Positions 9,304 to 18,639 of a stretch of DNA of 64,000 bases are shown piece after piece. This DNA is from JBCCGR01 sp039029195 (lineage in GTDB: Bacteria; Pseudomonadota; Alphaproteobacteria; Rhizobiales; Rhizobiaceae), in contig JBCCGR010000021.1 of the NCBI GenBank assembly GCA_039029195.1, forward strand, positions 1 through 64,000, in the 5' to 3' direction. Every line of letters starts with the position of its first letter. The first letter of the stretch is position 1. The position numbers were made by a program, and so were the translations under genes. Below the pieces are notes generated by a model that saw only the letters and a program-made list of their open reading frames with translations, made no database searches and was not told where the DNA came from.

Positions 9304-10596
9304 TTACTGTGCCGCCACCCGCGCGCCCGCGCTGAGATGATCTGCAATGTCCTGAGACCGCATCACAGTATCAACCGGACCGATTGCAGAAACAGTGGGC
9401 CCCGATTCATGGAACAGCCGACCGGACAGATCCATGAGCCTTTCCCGCGATATCGCACCAAGCCGCTCCAGCAGCTCCTCGTTTGGAACCGGACGGCCAT
9501 AAAGCAAAATTTGCCGAGCAATCTGTCCCGCACGAGAAGCCGGACTTTCCATGCTCATCATGAGGCTTGATCGAATTTGTGCTCGTGCGCGCTCGACTTC
9601 CTTTTGTTCGATATTGTCGGAAATCGAGGCAAGTTCCTGAAGCAGAACCGGCATCAGTTCCGGCACATCTTCTTCCCCGGTTGCCGCGTGAACGCCAAAC
9701 ACGCCAGTGTCTGAAAATCCCCAATGAAAGGCGTAGACCGAGTAGCACAGCCCCCGCTTTTCACGGATTTCCTGAAAGAGACGCGAAGACATCCCGCCAC
9801 CCAGCAGAACGGCCAGCACTTGTGAGGCGTAAAAATCGCGCACATGATAGGCACGGCCTTCAAATCCCAGAACGATCTGGGTTTCCTTCAGATCGCGTGA
9901 AGTGAGTGTTTCTCCACCCACATAGTGGCCTTCCACAGGTGGTTCTGCGGGCTCTGGTGCAAATTGTGAAAGCCGCGCCTCCGCCGCCTTGACGATCGCA
10001 TCATGATCCACGGCACCTGCAGCAGAAAGCACCATGTTGGCGCCGTGATAGTGTGTGTTGAGATAGTCGCGAATGTCGTCCGGTGTGAATCCAGCCACAG
10101 TTTCGGGCGTGCCCAATATCGTGCGGCCAATCGCCTGATCGCCAAAAGCCGCAGTCTGAAACTGATCGAATACCACATCTTCCGGTGAATCGAGCGCGGC
10201 ACCTATTTCCTGTAAAATTACATGCTGTTCGCGGCGCAGCTCATCCTCTTCAAACGTGGAGTTGAGCAGAATATCGGACAGAATATCGATGGCGAGCGGG
10301 ACATCGTCTTTCATGACGCGCGCGTAGAAACAGGTTGTTTCCACGCTGGTGGCGGCATTCACTTCACCACCGACACTTTCAATCTGTTCAGCAATGTCAC
10401 GTGCCGAGCGAGAATTGGTGCCCTTGAAGGCCATATGCTCAAGAAGATGGGCAATCCCGTGCTGATCTTCGCGTTCATCCCGCGCGCCCGATTTGACCCA
10501 TATTCCAAGTGCCGCACTTTCAAGATGAGGCATGTGATCGGTGACAACGGTTACGCCGTTGGAGAGTTTGGAAACCTGAACACTCACCTGCCGCAT
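9304..10596 (-). CDS. M16 family zinc peptidase (processing-peptidase type)
   Basis: A 430-residue zinc metallopeptidase with the inverted zinc motif HxxEH at His50-Glu53-His54 in HLLEHMAFKGT and the distal acidic region (EVNAATSVETTCFYARV, then EEDELRREQHVILQEI). Its second domain carries the GLCYSVYAF segment typical of bacterial relatives of mitochondrial processing peptidase. Such single-gene homologues often lie next to thrC in alphaproteobacteria, as here. It is probably cytosolic, since no signal peptide is visible. Confidence 0.9.
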   Translation of the reverse strand: MRQVSVQVSKLSNGVTVVTDHMPHLESAALGIWVKSGARDEREDQHGIAHLLEHMAFKGTNSRSARDIAEQIESVGGEVNAATSVETTCFYARVMKDDVPLAIDILSDILLNSTFEEDELRREQHVILQEIGAALDSPEDVVFDQFQTAAFGDQAIGRTILGTPETVAGFTPDDIRDYLNTHYHGANMVLSAAGAVDHDAIVKAAEARLSQFAPEPAEPPVEGHYVGGETLTSRDLKETQIVLGFEGRAYHVRDFYASQVLAVLLGGGMSSRLFQEIREKRGLCYSVYAFHWGFSDTGVFGVHAATGEEDVPELMPVLLQELASISDNIEQKEVERARAQIRSSLMMSMESPASRAGQIARQILLYGRPVPNEELLERLGAISRERLMDLSGRLFHESGPTVSAIGPVDTVMRSQDIADHLSAGARVAAQ

Positions 10597-10680
10597 TCCT
10601 TATTTTTCGATGCGGCGAATACAAAAATCATACTTTGGCGCCTCCTCAAGCGCAGGAATGTGTTTTTCCGTGGAGACTGA

Positions 10681-12078
10681 TCAGGCGTTAATGCGCGCCG
10701 AAGTCCGGATGTGTTCCTCTACCGCCTCCAATTCGGGTTTCAGAACTGTGAAACTTTCGCGACGGTTCATCAAGTCCCCTTGCCATTGTGGCAGAGCGGG
10801 CGTCACGCCACAGGCCTTAGACACAGCGTCGGGGAATTTGGCGGGGTGTGCCGTTGCGAGCGTCACCATGGGCATACCAGCCTCACTTTTGTTTGAAGCG
10901 GTTTTGACACCCACGGCCGTATGGGGATCAAGCAAATAGCCTGAACGCGATAGCGTGGACGCAATCGTGCTGGCCGTCGTTTCCTCGTCAACCGCTCCCG
11001 CATCAAACTCGTTGCGGATGGTTGCGAGTGTCGAACCTTCCAACTGAAAGGCACCCGATTGGCTGAGCGACGACATCATGGTGTTGACTGATCCGGCATC
11101 GCGATCCGACGCTTCAAACAGCAGACGCTCAAAGTTCGAAGAAACCTGAATGTCCATGCTGGGGGAGGCGGTCGCGACCACCGAACGGGTTTCGTAGCGT
11201 CCGGAATCGAGTGTCCGGGTCAGGATATCATTGGTGTTGGTGGCGATGATCAGCCGATCGATGGGCAAGCCCATGCGTTTGGCGCAGTAGCCGGCAAATA
11301 TATCTCCGAAATTGCCGGTCGGCACCGTGAACGACACTTTGCGGTCCGGCGCACCAAGGGCACTTGCTGCCGTGAAGAAATAAACAATCTGGGCCATGAT
11401 CCTGCCCCAGTTGATTGAATTGACGCCGGAGAGCTTCACCTCATCGCGAAACGCCATGTGATTGAACATGGATTTCACCAGCGCCTGACAATCATCAAAG
11501 TCGCCTTCAATGCAGAGCGGATGCACATTGGGTGCATCAACGCTGGTCATCTGCCGCTGTTGAACAGGGGAAACGCGTCCTTTGGGAAACAGAATGAACA
11601 TGTCGATGTTCTGCATTGAGCGGAATGCTTCAATTGCCGCCCCACCCGTATCGCCCGATGTCGCCCCGACGATGGTTGCCCGTTCACCGCGCTCGGCAAG
11701 AACGTGATCCATCATGCGGGCCAAAAGCTGCATGGCCACGTCCTTGAACGCCAGCGTCGGCCCATGAAACAGTTCCAGCACCCATTGGTCGTGGTCGATC
11801 TGAACAAGCGGAGCAACCGCCGGATGATGAAACGTTGCATAGGCTTCATCAATCATCTGATCGAAGGTTGCCGGGTCGATCTCGCCCTCAACAAATGGCC
11901 TCAAAATGGTCTTTGCAACCTCGGCATAAGGAGCGCTACAATGTGACCTGACTTCTTCGGTTGAAAACTGAGGCCACTCCTGCGGAACGTACAGACCGCC
12001 ATCACGCGCAAGACCAGTCAGGAGGGCGTCACGAAATCCGAGGTCCGGCGCATTGCCCCGGGTGCTCACATATTTCAC
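10681..12078 (-). CDS. thrC: Threonine synthase
   Basis: The PLP enzyme that converts O-phosphohomoserine to threonine. The PLP lysine is in ELFHGPTLAFKDVAMQLL (about residue 112), followed by GATSGDTGGAAI and TVPTGNFGDIFAGY. The GTG at 12078 giving VKYVSTRGNAPDLGF is chosen: the family normally begins MKYxSTRG, and GGAG lies eight bases upstream. An in-frame TTG at 12114 would add twelve residues. Length (465 residues) is normal. Together with thrB at 1944 it completes the end of the threonine pathway. Confidence 0.95.
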   Translation of the reverse strand: MKYVSTRGNAPDLGFRDALLTGLARDGGLYVPQEWPQFSTEEVRSHCSAPYAEVAKTILRPFVEGEIDPATFDQMIDEAYATFHHPAVAPLVQIDHDQWVLELFHGPTLAFKDVAMQLLARMMDHVLAERGERATIVGATSGDTGGAAIEAFRSMQNIDMFILFPKGRVSPVQQRQMTSVDAPNVHPLCIEGDFDDCQALVKSMFNHMAFRDEVKLSGVNSINWGRIMAQIVYFFTAASALGAPDRKVSFTVPTGNFGDIFAGYCAKRMGLPIDRLIIATNTNDILTRTLDSGRYETRSVVATASPSMDIQVSSNFERLLFEASDRDAGSVNTMMSSLSQSGAFQLEGSTLATIRNEFDAGAVDEETTASTIASTLSRSGYLLDPHTAVGVKTASNKSEAGMPMVTLATAHPAKFPDAVSKACGVTPALPQWQGDLMNRRESFTVLKPELEAVEEHIRTSARINA

Positions 12079-12327
12079 CGGATATCTCCGCTTGATTTCA
12101 GGAGGAAATGTCAATCGGCGCGGAAACTAGTCTTTCCGGGCGTCCGGGGCAAGGTGACAGTTTGGCGGATACCGAACCCGCGAAACGCCTCAATTGTTTC
12201 ATTGCGGAAACAAAAATAACCAAATGTGAAGAACGCAAGAAACGCGGGACGAGCAGTTTGGAACCGTCAGGCCGCACTCCTTCTCCAACGCCAGACATCG
12301 CAGTCAATTCAAGCAAAGGAATGAACC

Positions 12328-12600
12328 ATGCTCGCTATTTCGAAATCAATCACCCTTGCTTCCCTCCTGTTGTCCCTGGCGGTTGGTGCAGCCGGTGCCG
12401 TCTCGCTCCAGAACAAGGACAGCGAAAAGTACAATATTCGGGTCACCGGCTCATCAACCATGTCGACCTCCATATCCGGCGGTACTGTGAAAAATGGTAT
12501 CTGCAGCAGCAGTTGCACCATTGAGGTTGAAGGCGTCGGCGAAATAGATGCCAGCGGCTCTGACCGTGTGATCATTCGTGATGGTCGTCTGAGCAAGTAA
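12328..12600 (+). CDS. Small secreted protein, unknown function
   Basis: Ninety residues with a clear signal peptide (MLAISKSITLASLLLSLAVG, probable cut near AGA-VS). The mature part is short and Ser/Gly/Thr-rich, with two cysteines in GICSSSCTIEVEG that could form a disulfide. The pattern YNIRVTGSSTMSTSISGGTV suggests a beta-rich fold. I do not recognise a family. A hairpin terminator follows at 12627. Confidence 0.65.
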   Translation: MLAISKSITLASLLLSLAVGAAGAVSLQNKDSEKYNIRVTGSSTMSTSISGGTVKNGICSSSCTIEVEGVGEIDASGSDRVIIRDGRLSK

Positions 12601-12626
12601 GTCGATCTGAATTCCAAAACTGTTTG

Positions 12627-12647
12627 GGGGCGGAACTTTTCCGCCCC
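12627..12647 (+). terminator. Hairpin terminator after the small secreted protein gene
   Basis: GGGGCGGAA (12627-12635) pairs exactly with TTCCGCCCC (12639-12647) around a three-base loop, 27 bases after the stop codon. The following bases are only moderately T-rich. Confidence 0.6.
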
Positions 12648-12732
12648 TGATTCTGTCGCAAAGCGCGTACTCGCTTTCGCCAAATTCGGGTGATATAGAT
12701 CAGCCCGACCGAACGTTCTGGCGAGTACCAAA

Positions 12733-13323
12733 TTGTATCAAAGACGACATGCACCTGTGCGGGCCTTGGCAGCAATTGGCATGATGAGCCTGTTGGCAGC
12801 ATGCACCACTTCAGGTGAAAACGGTGTGCTCAGTAGCGCTGCTGACAACGCCAAGCGGCAGAATCCCAACGCCACACCGCGACTTGCCAACACGCGAAAT
12901 GCGCTGTCCGACTATTGCCCGCAGGTGACAATACGTGACGGCACGGACACCTATCGCCATTTCCGCAACAAGCGGGATCGCAAGAACAATGAAAAGCTGC
13001 AATTTCAGGCATCGATTATCCGGGTCGCGCGGGAGTGCGACTATGTGGGTGATCAGCTCGCCATGAAAATTGGCGTGGAGGGACGCATCATCAATGGGCC
13101 GAGCGGTGCCAGTGGTTCTTTCAAAATGCCCTTGCGGGTTGCGGTGTCACAAGGTGGAGAGACGGTCTACTCAGTGCTCCACAAGCCGGAAGGTGGCATT
13201 GAACCGGGTCGGTCCAACTCGCAGTTTTCGTTTGTGGACGGGCAGGTGAGTTTCCCTGCACCAACAGCCCGGAATGTCAGGGTGTATGTCGGTTTCGACG
13301 AAGGTCCGTACAACACGCCTTGA
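12733..13323 (+). CDS. Putative lipoprotein, unknown function
   Basis: A protein of up to 196 residues with a hydrophobic N-terminus ending in the lipobox-like LLAACTTSG, so it is probably an acylated outer or inner membrane lipoprotein. The mature region contains CPQVTIRDGTDTYRHF and RECDYVGDQLAMKIGVEGR, and looks beta-rich. The family is not recognised. The TTG at 12733 is the longest start; a GTG at 12757 is equally possible, and both leave the lipobox intact. It is convergent with the HAD gene. Confidence 0.7.
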   Translation: MYQRRHAPVRALAAIGMMSLLAACTTSGENGVLSSAADNAKRQNPNATPRLANTRNALSDYCPQVTIRDGTDTYRHFRNKRDRKNNEKLQFQASIIRVARECDYVGDQLAMKIGVEGRIINGPSGASGSFKMPLRVAVSQGGETVYSVLHKPEGGIEPGRSNSQFSFVDGQVSFPAPTARNVRVYVGFDEGPYNTP

Positions 13324-13338
13324 TTTGAGGCGGTCGGA

Positions 13339-14031
13339 TTACTCAGGAAGCCCATCCCAGATTTCAAACGCGGCTACCACTTCGCTAAAGTCGGCAAGAC
13401 GCCGGATCACGGTTTCAGCACCAGCATCCATGAGCTGTTCGCCGTGGCCGGTGTAGCTGTGCGAGCCACCAATAAAGCCGGTTACCCGCATCCCCGCGTG
13501 CACTGCAGCAGTGACCCCGTGCACAGAATCTTCAATTACGGCGCATTTGGATGGATCGATACCAAATTCATCCGCTGCGTGAAGATAAACGTCGGGATCG
13601 GGTTTGCCGCGACCGTCCCTCACATCATTGGCAGAGTAGACAAACGGCCGGAACCGGTCCCACAGGTCAGTGCGTTTGAGTTCCATTTCCAGCCGTTGGG
13701 ACGATGAGTTGGAGCAAATCGCGCGGGGCTGGTCCAGATTGTCGAGAAGGTCGTGCACGCCGCTGATAGGGGTAACCTGTGCTGCCAGACGCGCATCACA
13801 TTCACGCTCGACTTCTGCGCCGAGAGTGTCTGGCAGTTCGCGTCCCAATTCTTCTTCCACGCGTTTTTGAATGGCGGGCCACGAAAGACCGGCAAAACGC
13901 CCGGCGAACACCGCTGGTTCGATGTTAAGCCCATAGGGTTTCAGCGCCTCCGCCTCCACGGTCGCGCAAATGATTTCAGAATCGACCAGGACCCCGTCAC
14001 AGTCGAAGAGGATAAGCTCACAGCCAGCCAA
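13339..14031 (-). CDS. HAD family phosphatase (beta-phosphoglucomutase-like)
   Basis: A 230-residue HAD hydrolase of the subgroup with a helical cap domain. The nucleophile motif is FDCDGVLVDSE (Asp10, Asp12), then CSNSSSQRLEM (motif II), GKPDPDVYLHAA (Lys of motif III) and AVIEDSVHGVTAA (motif IV). Relatives act on sugar phosphates or phosphoglycolate, and the substrate here is open. It is convergent with the lipoprotein gene and divergent from the tag-like gene. Confidence 0.88.
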   Translation of the reverse strand: MAGCELILFDCDGVLVDSEIICATVEAEALKPYGLNIEPAVFAGRFAGLSWPAIQKRVEEELGRELPDTLGAEVERECDARLAAQVTPISGVHDLLDNLDQPRAICSNSSSQRLEMELKRTDLWDRFRPFVYSANDVRDGRGKPDPDVYLHAADEFGIDPSKCAVIEDSVHGVTAAVHAGMRVTGFIGGSHSYTGHGEQLMDAGAETVIRRLADFSEVVAAFEIWDGLPE

Positions 14032-14124
14032 AGGTGATCATCCAAAATGGGGAGAAATTGCCGTAAGCGCTCTATATTCTAATTTGATGACAAACAAGCG
14101 ATGATGCGCTGAAACCGAGTTGGG

Positions 14125-14811
14125 ATGTTCACGATGCGTACATATGATGAAATATTTGACCTTGCTGCCGAGCGCAAAGGCGGCGCGAAAGCGCTCAACG
14201 CGATGCTCGAAGACACACATGCCAAATCGACAGCGGAGATTGCGGCGATCCCCGATGATCGCTGGTTGTCGGATATGACGAAACGGATTTTTCAGGCCGG
14301 CTTCAACTGGAAGGTTATCGAGTCAAAATGGTCAGGCTTTGAGGAAGCGTTCTGGGGATTTGATCTCGCCCGTTGCGCGATGATGTCAGACGATGATCTG
14401 GATGCGCTGGTAAGAAACACTGCGATTGTTCGCAACCCACAGAAGATTAAGACCGTCTCGGAAAATGCTGTCTTTCTGGGTGATCTGGCGCGCGAACACG
14501 GCAGTGTTGGCAAGGCTTTTGCTGAGTGGCCCTCGAGTGACTATGCCGGTCTCTTGATGATGCTGAAGAAGCGTGGCAGCCGACTTGGTGGCAATTCCGC
14601 CATGTATCATTTGCGGTTTATGGGGCTCCAGTCCTGGATATTCAGCAACGACATGGTTGCAGCGCTAATCCGCGAAGGGGTGATTGACAAGGCTCCAACC
14701 TCAGCAACGGCGCTGAAAAAGGTGCAGGAGGCCTTCAACATCTGGAGCGAGCAATCCGGGCGCGGGTTGAGCCAGATCAGCCGCACATTGGCACTGAGCA
14801 TCGGTGATTAA
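14125..14811 (+). CDS. DNA-3-methyladenine glycosylase I family protein
   Basis: A 228-residue helix-hairpin-helix glycosylase of the Tag family, which removes 3-methyladenine from alkylated DNA. It shows FQAGFNWKVIESKWSGFEEAFWGFD, the family core, and RNPQKIKTVSENAVFL. The usual zinc-binding N-terminal Cys and His of E. coli Tag are not evident; this is the longer alphaproteobacterial form, so substrate range is inferred. An alternative ATG lies three codons downstream. It precedes ccrM and may be cotranscribed with it. Confidence 0.82.
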   Translation: MFTMRTYDEIFDLAAERKGGAKALNAMLEDTHAKSTAEIAAIPDDRWLSDMTKRIFQAGFNWKVIESKWSGFEEAFWGFDLARCAMMSDDDLDALVRNTAIVRNPQKIKTVSENAVFLGDLAREHGSVGKAFAEWPSSDYAGLLMMLKKRGSRLGGNSAMYHLRFMGLQSWIFSNDMVAALIREGVIDKAPTSATALKKVQEAFNIWSEQSGRGLSQISRTLALSIGD

Positions 14812-14876
14812 AGAAATCTTCAGGACGTTCGGTAACCATGAGCGCGAGTTTTGTATTGCGTCTCATGAGTTGATCC

Positions 14877-16016
14877 ATGCGTGTTGTAAACGTTGCTGAT
14901 CTTGGCACGGCCCCATCCAGCCCAAAGTCCGAATCATCCTGGCTGAATTCCATCATCAAAGGGGATTGCGTGGCGGCGCTGGAAGCCTTGCCGCCCAAGT
15001 CTGTTGATGTTGTCTTTGCCGATCCGCCCTACAATCTTCAGCTAGCAGGCGATCTGCACAGGCCGGACCAGTCGCGCGTGGATGCGGTTGATGATCATTG
15101 GGACCAGTTTGACACCTTCCGCGCTTATGATCATTTCACCCGTGCCTGGTTGCTGGCCGTGCGACGTGTTCTCAAACCCAACGGCACGATCTGGGTGATC
15201 GGTTCGTACCACAATATTTTTCGCGTTGGCACAGCGCTCCAGGATCTGGACTTCTGGATTCTGAACGATGTGGTCTGGCGCAAGACCAACCCCATGCCAA
15301 ACTTCCGGGGGCGACGTTTCACCAACGCCCATGAGACGATGATCTGGGCGTCACGCGATGAAAACGCGCGCAAATACACGTTCAACTATGATGCGCTGAA
15401 AATGGCCAATGATGATGTGCAGATGCGTTCAGATTGGCTGTTTCCCCTGTGCACAGGGGGCGAGCGGCTGAAGGGTGAAGACGGTGCGAAAGTTCATCCC
15501 ACCCAAAAACCGGAAGCATTGCTGCACAGGGTCCTGATGGCGTCATCCAATCCGGGCGATGTGGTCCTGGATCCGTTCTTTGGAACAGGCACCACGGGCG
15601 CTGTTGCGAAAAAACTCGGCCGCAACTTCGTTGGCATCGAACGCGAACAAGACTATATCGACGCGGCCTCCGCCCGCATTGCGGCCATCGAGCCGGGGAA
15701 GAAAGCTCAGCTTACCGTGACCACGGGCAAACGCGCCGCGCCACGAGTTCCCTTCGGCAGCCTTATCGAAACCGGGTTGCTGGATGTTGGAACCATCCTT
15801 CACGATAGCAAACGTCGCTGGACCGCGACGGTACGCCTGGATGGTTCGCTGGAGCGCGAAGGGGAGTCTGCCTCGATCCACCGTATGGGCGCCAAAGTGC
15901 AGGGGCTCGACGCTTGTAACGGCTGGACCTTTTGGCACTTTGAAAAAGATGGCGCCCTGCATCAGATCGATGAACTGCGCGAACAGTATCGCGCCGCGAT
16001 GGGTTCGGCGGCTTAG
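14877..16016 (+). CDS. ccrM: CcrM-type cell-cycle DNA adenine methyltransferase
   Basis: A 379-residue beta-class N6-adenine methyltransferase that methylates GANTC in alphaproteobacteria and couples DNA methylation to the cell cycle. Motif IV is DPPYNLQ (Asp49), the SAM motif is DPFFGTGTTG, and HPTQKPEALLHRV lies between them. The C-terminal extension (from about residue 275) with DVGTILHDSKRRWTATVRLDG is the CcrM-specific recognition domain. The start is the ATG at 14877. GcrA, its usual regulatory partner, has a prophage-encoded homologue at 51494. Confidence 0.95.
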   Translation: MRVVNVADLGTAPSSPKSESSWLNSIIKGDCVAALEALPPKSVDVVFADPPYNLQLAGDLHRPDQSRVDAVDDHWDQFDTFRAYDHFTRAWLLAVRRVLKPNGTIWVIGSYHNIFRVGTALQDLDFWILNDVVWRKTNPMPNFRGRRFTNAHETMIWASRDENARKYTFNYDALKMANDDVQMRSDWLFPLCTGGERLKGEDGAKVHPTQKPEALLHRVLMASSNPGDVVLDPFFGTGTTGAVAKKLGRNFVGIEREQDYIDAASARIAAIEPGKKAQLTVTTGKRAAPRVPFGSLIETGLLDVGTILHDSKRRWTATVRLDGSLEREGESASIHRMGAKVQGLDACNGWTFWHFEKDGALHQIDELREQYRAAMGSAA

Positions 16017-16079
16017 ATTTAGCCAAGTTCATATTGTGATCTTGCAATCTTAGGATGATTTAAAAAAAATCCTTTCAGT

Positions 16080-16175
16080 CGTCATTGCGGCCTGCTGAGT
16101 TTATCGAAGCGGGGGCCGCAATCTATTAACGTCGCAGGGATTATTTGAATTCCGGCCGTTAAGGCCGGAATGACG
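16080..16175. repeat. Intergenic palindromic repeat unit (REP-like)
   Basis: The 96-base block is bounded by CGTCATT (16080-16086) and AATGACG (16169-16175), an inverted terminal pair. Inside are TGCGGCC...GGCCGCA (16085-16121) and the perfect hairpin ATTCCGGCC-GTTAA-GGCCGGAAT (16149-16171). The organisation resembles REP/MITE-type intergenic repeats with GTCATT ends found in many bacteria. It lies between convergent ccrM and the HAD gene, and may also act as a terminator. Confidence 0.6.
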
Positions 16176-16205
16176 AAAATTAAAGTTTCTTTCGTTTTGC
16201 CGGCC

Positions 16206-16826
16206 TTAAGAGCCTCCAACTTCAATTCCGAAAGACGTCAAATCGCTTCGCATCCCTGCAGCATCGACAAACAAGCGGGCTTGCCAGTCGGCGGCGATGG
16301 CGCCGTCGACATTCTTTTGACTGTCATCAAAAAACAGGCAAGCAGCGGGATCGAGATCGAATGCAGCGCAATGATGCTGATAGATCGCGAGATCAGGTTT
16401 GATTAACTCCACCTCACCTGAAACGGTGGCGCCTCGGGCACTATCCAGGAACGGATACTTTTCCCGAGCCAGTGGAAATGTTTCTTGGTTGAAGTTGGTG
16501 AGCAAAGTCACATCCCAACCGGCTTGAAGCAGGCGATCAAGGATTTCTGGCGTTCCATCAACCGCAGTCGGGATGGTTTCAATCCAGCAGCGCCTGAAAT
16601 TCCGGATATTCTCCTCATGATCGGGAAATTTGGCGATGAGCTCATCTTCCGCTTCCCGCCAGGAACGTCCCAGATCCTGTCGCAGGTTCCAGTCTGGCGT
16701 ACAGACATTGGCAAGAAACCATTCACGCTGTTCAGGATCAGGGATCAAACGGCGATAAGGAATTTCCACATCCCAATTAAGCAGCACACGCCCAACATCA
16801 AACACGATGTGACGGATTTCAGTCAT
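16206..16826 (-). CDS. HAD hydrolase (YihX-like)
   Basis: A 206-residue HAD protein starting MTEIRHIVFDVGRVLLNWD. As in the YihX subgroup, the first Asp is followed by a Gly rather than the second Asp of the standard DxD. Further motifs are LLTNFNQETF and FFDDSQKNVDGA, and LIKPDLAIYQHH carries the motif III Lys. YihX relatives dephosphorylate hexose phosphates; the substrate here is unknown. The ATG at 16826 overlaps the mutY stop (ATGA), indicating a translationally coupled pair. Confidence 0.85.
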   Translation of the reverse strand: MTEIRHIVFDVGRVLLNWDVEIPYRRLIPDPEQREWFLANVCTPDWNLRQDLGRSWREAEDELIAKFPDHEENIRNFRRCWIETIPTAVDGTPEILDRLLQAGWDVTLLTNFNQETFPLAREKYPFLDSARGATVSGEVELIKPDLAIYQHHCAAFDLDPAACLFFDDSQKNVDGAIAADWQARLFVDAAGMRSDLTSFGIEVGGS

Positions 16827-17938
16827 GATTTGCTTCTTTGCTTGAACGCGTCTGGGAGTACTGCCGCAATCGCCTTTTTCATCACCGTTGGCAAGGCTTC
16901 CTCGGCCAATTGATTTGGTTTTGACCACCAGCCACCTGTTCTGTTTATGTCCACCACCTCAAGGGAAAACACCTTTAATTTCAGGTGGAAGTGGGTGAAT
17001 TTGTGGGTGATTTCTCCGCTTGATCGCCAGTCGCCTTTCACAGGTGGTGTCATTGTGCTGTCCCCTTCGGCAGATCTTTTGTGCCAATCGCTACCCGGTA
17101 CTTCGCTCATGCCGCCAAGCAGACCCTTTTCCGGTCGCTTTTGCAGAAAAACGGCGCCATCGCCCTTGCGCACAAGAACGTAAGCAAAGCCTGATCTTGT
17201 CCGCTTTTCTCCCTTCGGCTTCTTCTTAGGATAGTCCAGCGCCGTTCCATTTGCGCGTGCAGAACAGTGCGCGCCAACCGGACAGGTGAGACAGCCGGGA
17301 GTTTTTGGCGAGCAGATGGAAGCGCCCAAATCCATTAGGGCCTGCACAAAATCACCTGGGCGATCTTTCGGGATCGCTGCGAGAACGGCCATATTGATCT
17401 CGGCTTTTGCCTCTTCAGGAGGAACTTCGATCTCCAAAAGTCGGGCGTAGACGCGCTTGAAGTTGCCATCGATCGGTGCGGTCTGACGATCAAATGCGAT
17501 TGCTGCAATTGCCGAAGCCGTGTAGTCGCCAACACCAGGCAATTTGAGCAAACCGTCCACTGAATCCGGGAACTTTCCGCCGAGCTCGTTCGAAATATGC
17601 TCCGCGCATTTCTTCAGATTGCGCGCACGTGAGTAGTAGCCAAGCCCGGCCCAGACCTTCATGACATCGTCGGTTTCGGCACGCGCCAGATCATTTACTG
17701 TGGGCCACTTGGTGATAAATGCCTCGAAATAGGCCTTCACCGCACCAACGGTTGTCTGTTGCAACATGACTTCGGACAGCCAAACATGGTATGGGTCGGG
17801 AATGATCCCGGCAGCGCGGTCGGCAGGGGATGTGCGCCACGGCAATGTCCGGGCCGCCACATCATACCAGTCAAGCAGGTTGGATGCGAACCGGGCACCA
17901 TTTTCCGGGGACATCAGGTCCGGCACTGGCAAACTCAT
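16823..17938 (-). CDS. mutY: A/G-specific adenine glycosylase
   Basis: MutY removes adenine mispaired with 8-oxoguanine. The catalytic Glu is in WLSEVMLQQTTV (Glu56), the helix-hairpin-helix is LPGVGDYTASAIAAIAFD, and the 4Fe-4S cysteines have the correct spacing in CSPKTPGCLTCPVGAHC (C-x6-C-x2-C-x5-C). A C-terminal NUDIX-like domain (from about residue 235) checks for 8-oxoguanine. Length (371 residues) is normal. It starts 17 bases from the divergent DUF721 gene. Confidence 0.95.
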   Translation of the reverse strand: MSLPVPDLMSPENGARFASNLLDWYDVAARTLPWRTSPADRAAGIIPDPYHVWLSEVMLQQTTVGAVKAYFEAFITKWPTVNDLARAETDDVMKVWAGLGYYSRARNLKKCAEHISNELGGKFPDSVDGLLKLPGVGDYTASAIAAIAFDRQTAPIDGNFKRVYARLLEIEVPPEEAKAEINMAVLAAIPKDRPGDFVQALMDLGASICSPKTPGCLTCPVGAHCSARANGTALDYPKKKPKGEKRTRSGFAYVLVRKGDGAVFLQKRPEKGLLGGMSEVPGSDWHKRSAEGDSTMTPPVKGDWRSSGEITHKFTHFHLKLKVFSLEVVDINRTGGWWSKPNQLAEEALPTVMKKAIAAVLPDAFKQRSKS

Positions 17939-17955
17939 CAGGTGGAAGATCCAAC

Positions 17956-18489
17956 GTGGTTGAACAAAGCAGGAGAAAAGGCGCCTATCAGCCCAAAGCC
18001 TTGTCGGAGATTTTAAGTCGGGTGGTCAACCCGATTCTGGAGCAGCGCGCGGGGATGAATGGTGATCTTGTTGCTGCCTGGGCTGAACTGGCGGGCGAGC
18101 GCTACGCTGAATGTTCGTTGCCAGTGAAACTCATCTGGCCACCGGCCCGCGGACCCGAGGATCGATTTGAACCGGCAACCCTGTTGGTGGCGTGCGATCC
18201 GGCGCAGGCGGTCTATCTGCAACATGAGGCGAGCCAGATCATTTCCCGCATCAATTTCTACTTTGGATTTGATGCGGTGGTGCGTATGCGCATTGAACAG
18301 CGTCGACCCGAGCAGCACGTCAAAACGTCTGCCTCTCGCCGCCCGCCGCCGATCAGAGCTTCGCGAAACGATCAGCAACGGGTGGCGGCCATGATTGCCG
18401 TTGTTGAAAATCCCAAGCTGAAAGCCGCACTCCAGCGCATGGGCGAAGCGGTGTTCAGCAAGGGTTCATCCAGATCGGGCGATGGCTGA
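17956..18489 (+). CDS. DUF721 (DciA-like) protein
   Basis: A 177-residue DUF721-family protein, a group that includes DciA, the bacterial helicase-loading factor. The GTG at 17956 is chosen because GGTGGAAG lies eight bases upstream and the family domain begins soon after; longer in-frame starts run antisense into mutY. Visible features are LSEILSRVVNPILEQRAG, WAELAGERYAECSLPVKL and a basic C-terminus. The role in loading DnaB is inferred from the family. Confidence 0.8.
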   Translation: MVEQSRRKGAYQPKALSEILSRVVNPILEQRAGMNGDLVAAWAELAGERYAECSLPVKLIWPPARGPEDRFEPATLLVACDPAQAVYLQHEASQIISRINFYFGFDAVVRMRIEQRRPEQHVKTSASRRPPPIRASRNDQQRVAAMIAVVENPKLKAALQRMGEAVFSKGSSRSGDG

Positions 18490-18639
18490 GGCTGCGTAAA
18501 ACCCGTGGCATTTTATCACCTCAACAAGATTTGAGCGAAGCATCTCGACATTGACTGAATTGTATCGCTTATATTCGCCCCAACAGCGGACACTGCTGCA
18601 AAAGACACGCAGCAAGGTCTGATTTTGAAAGGATCATCA

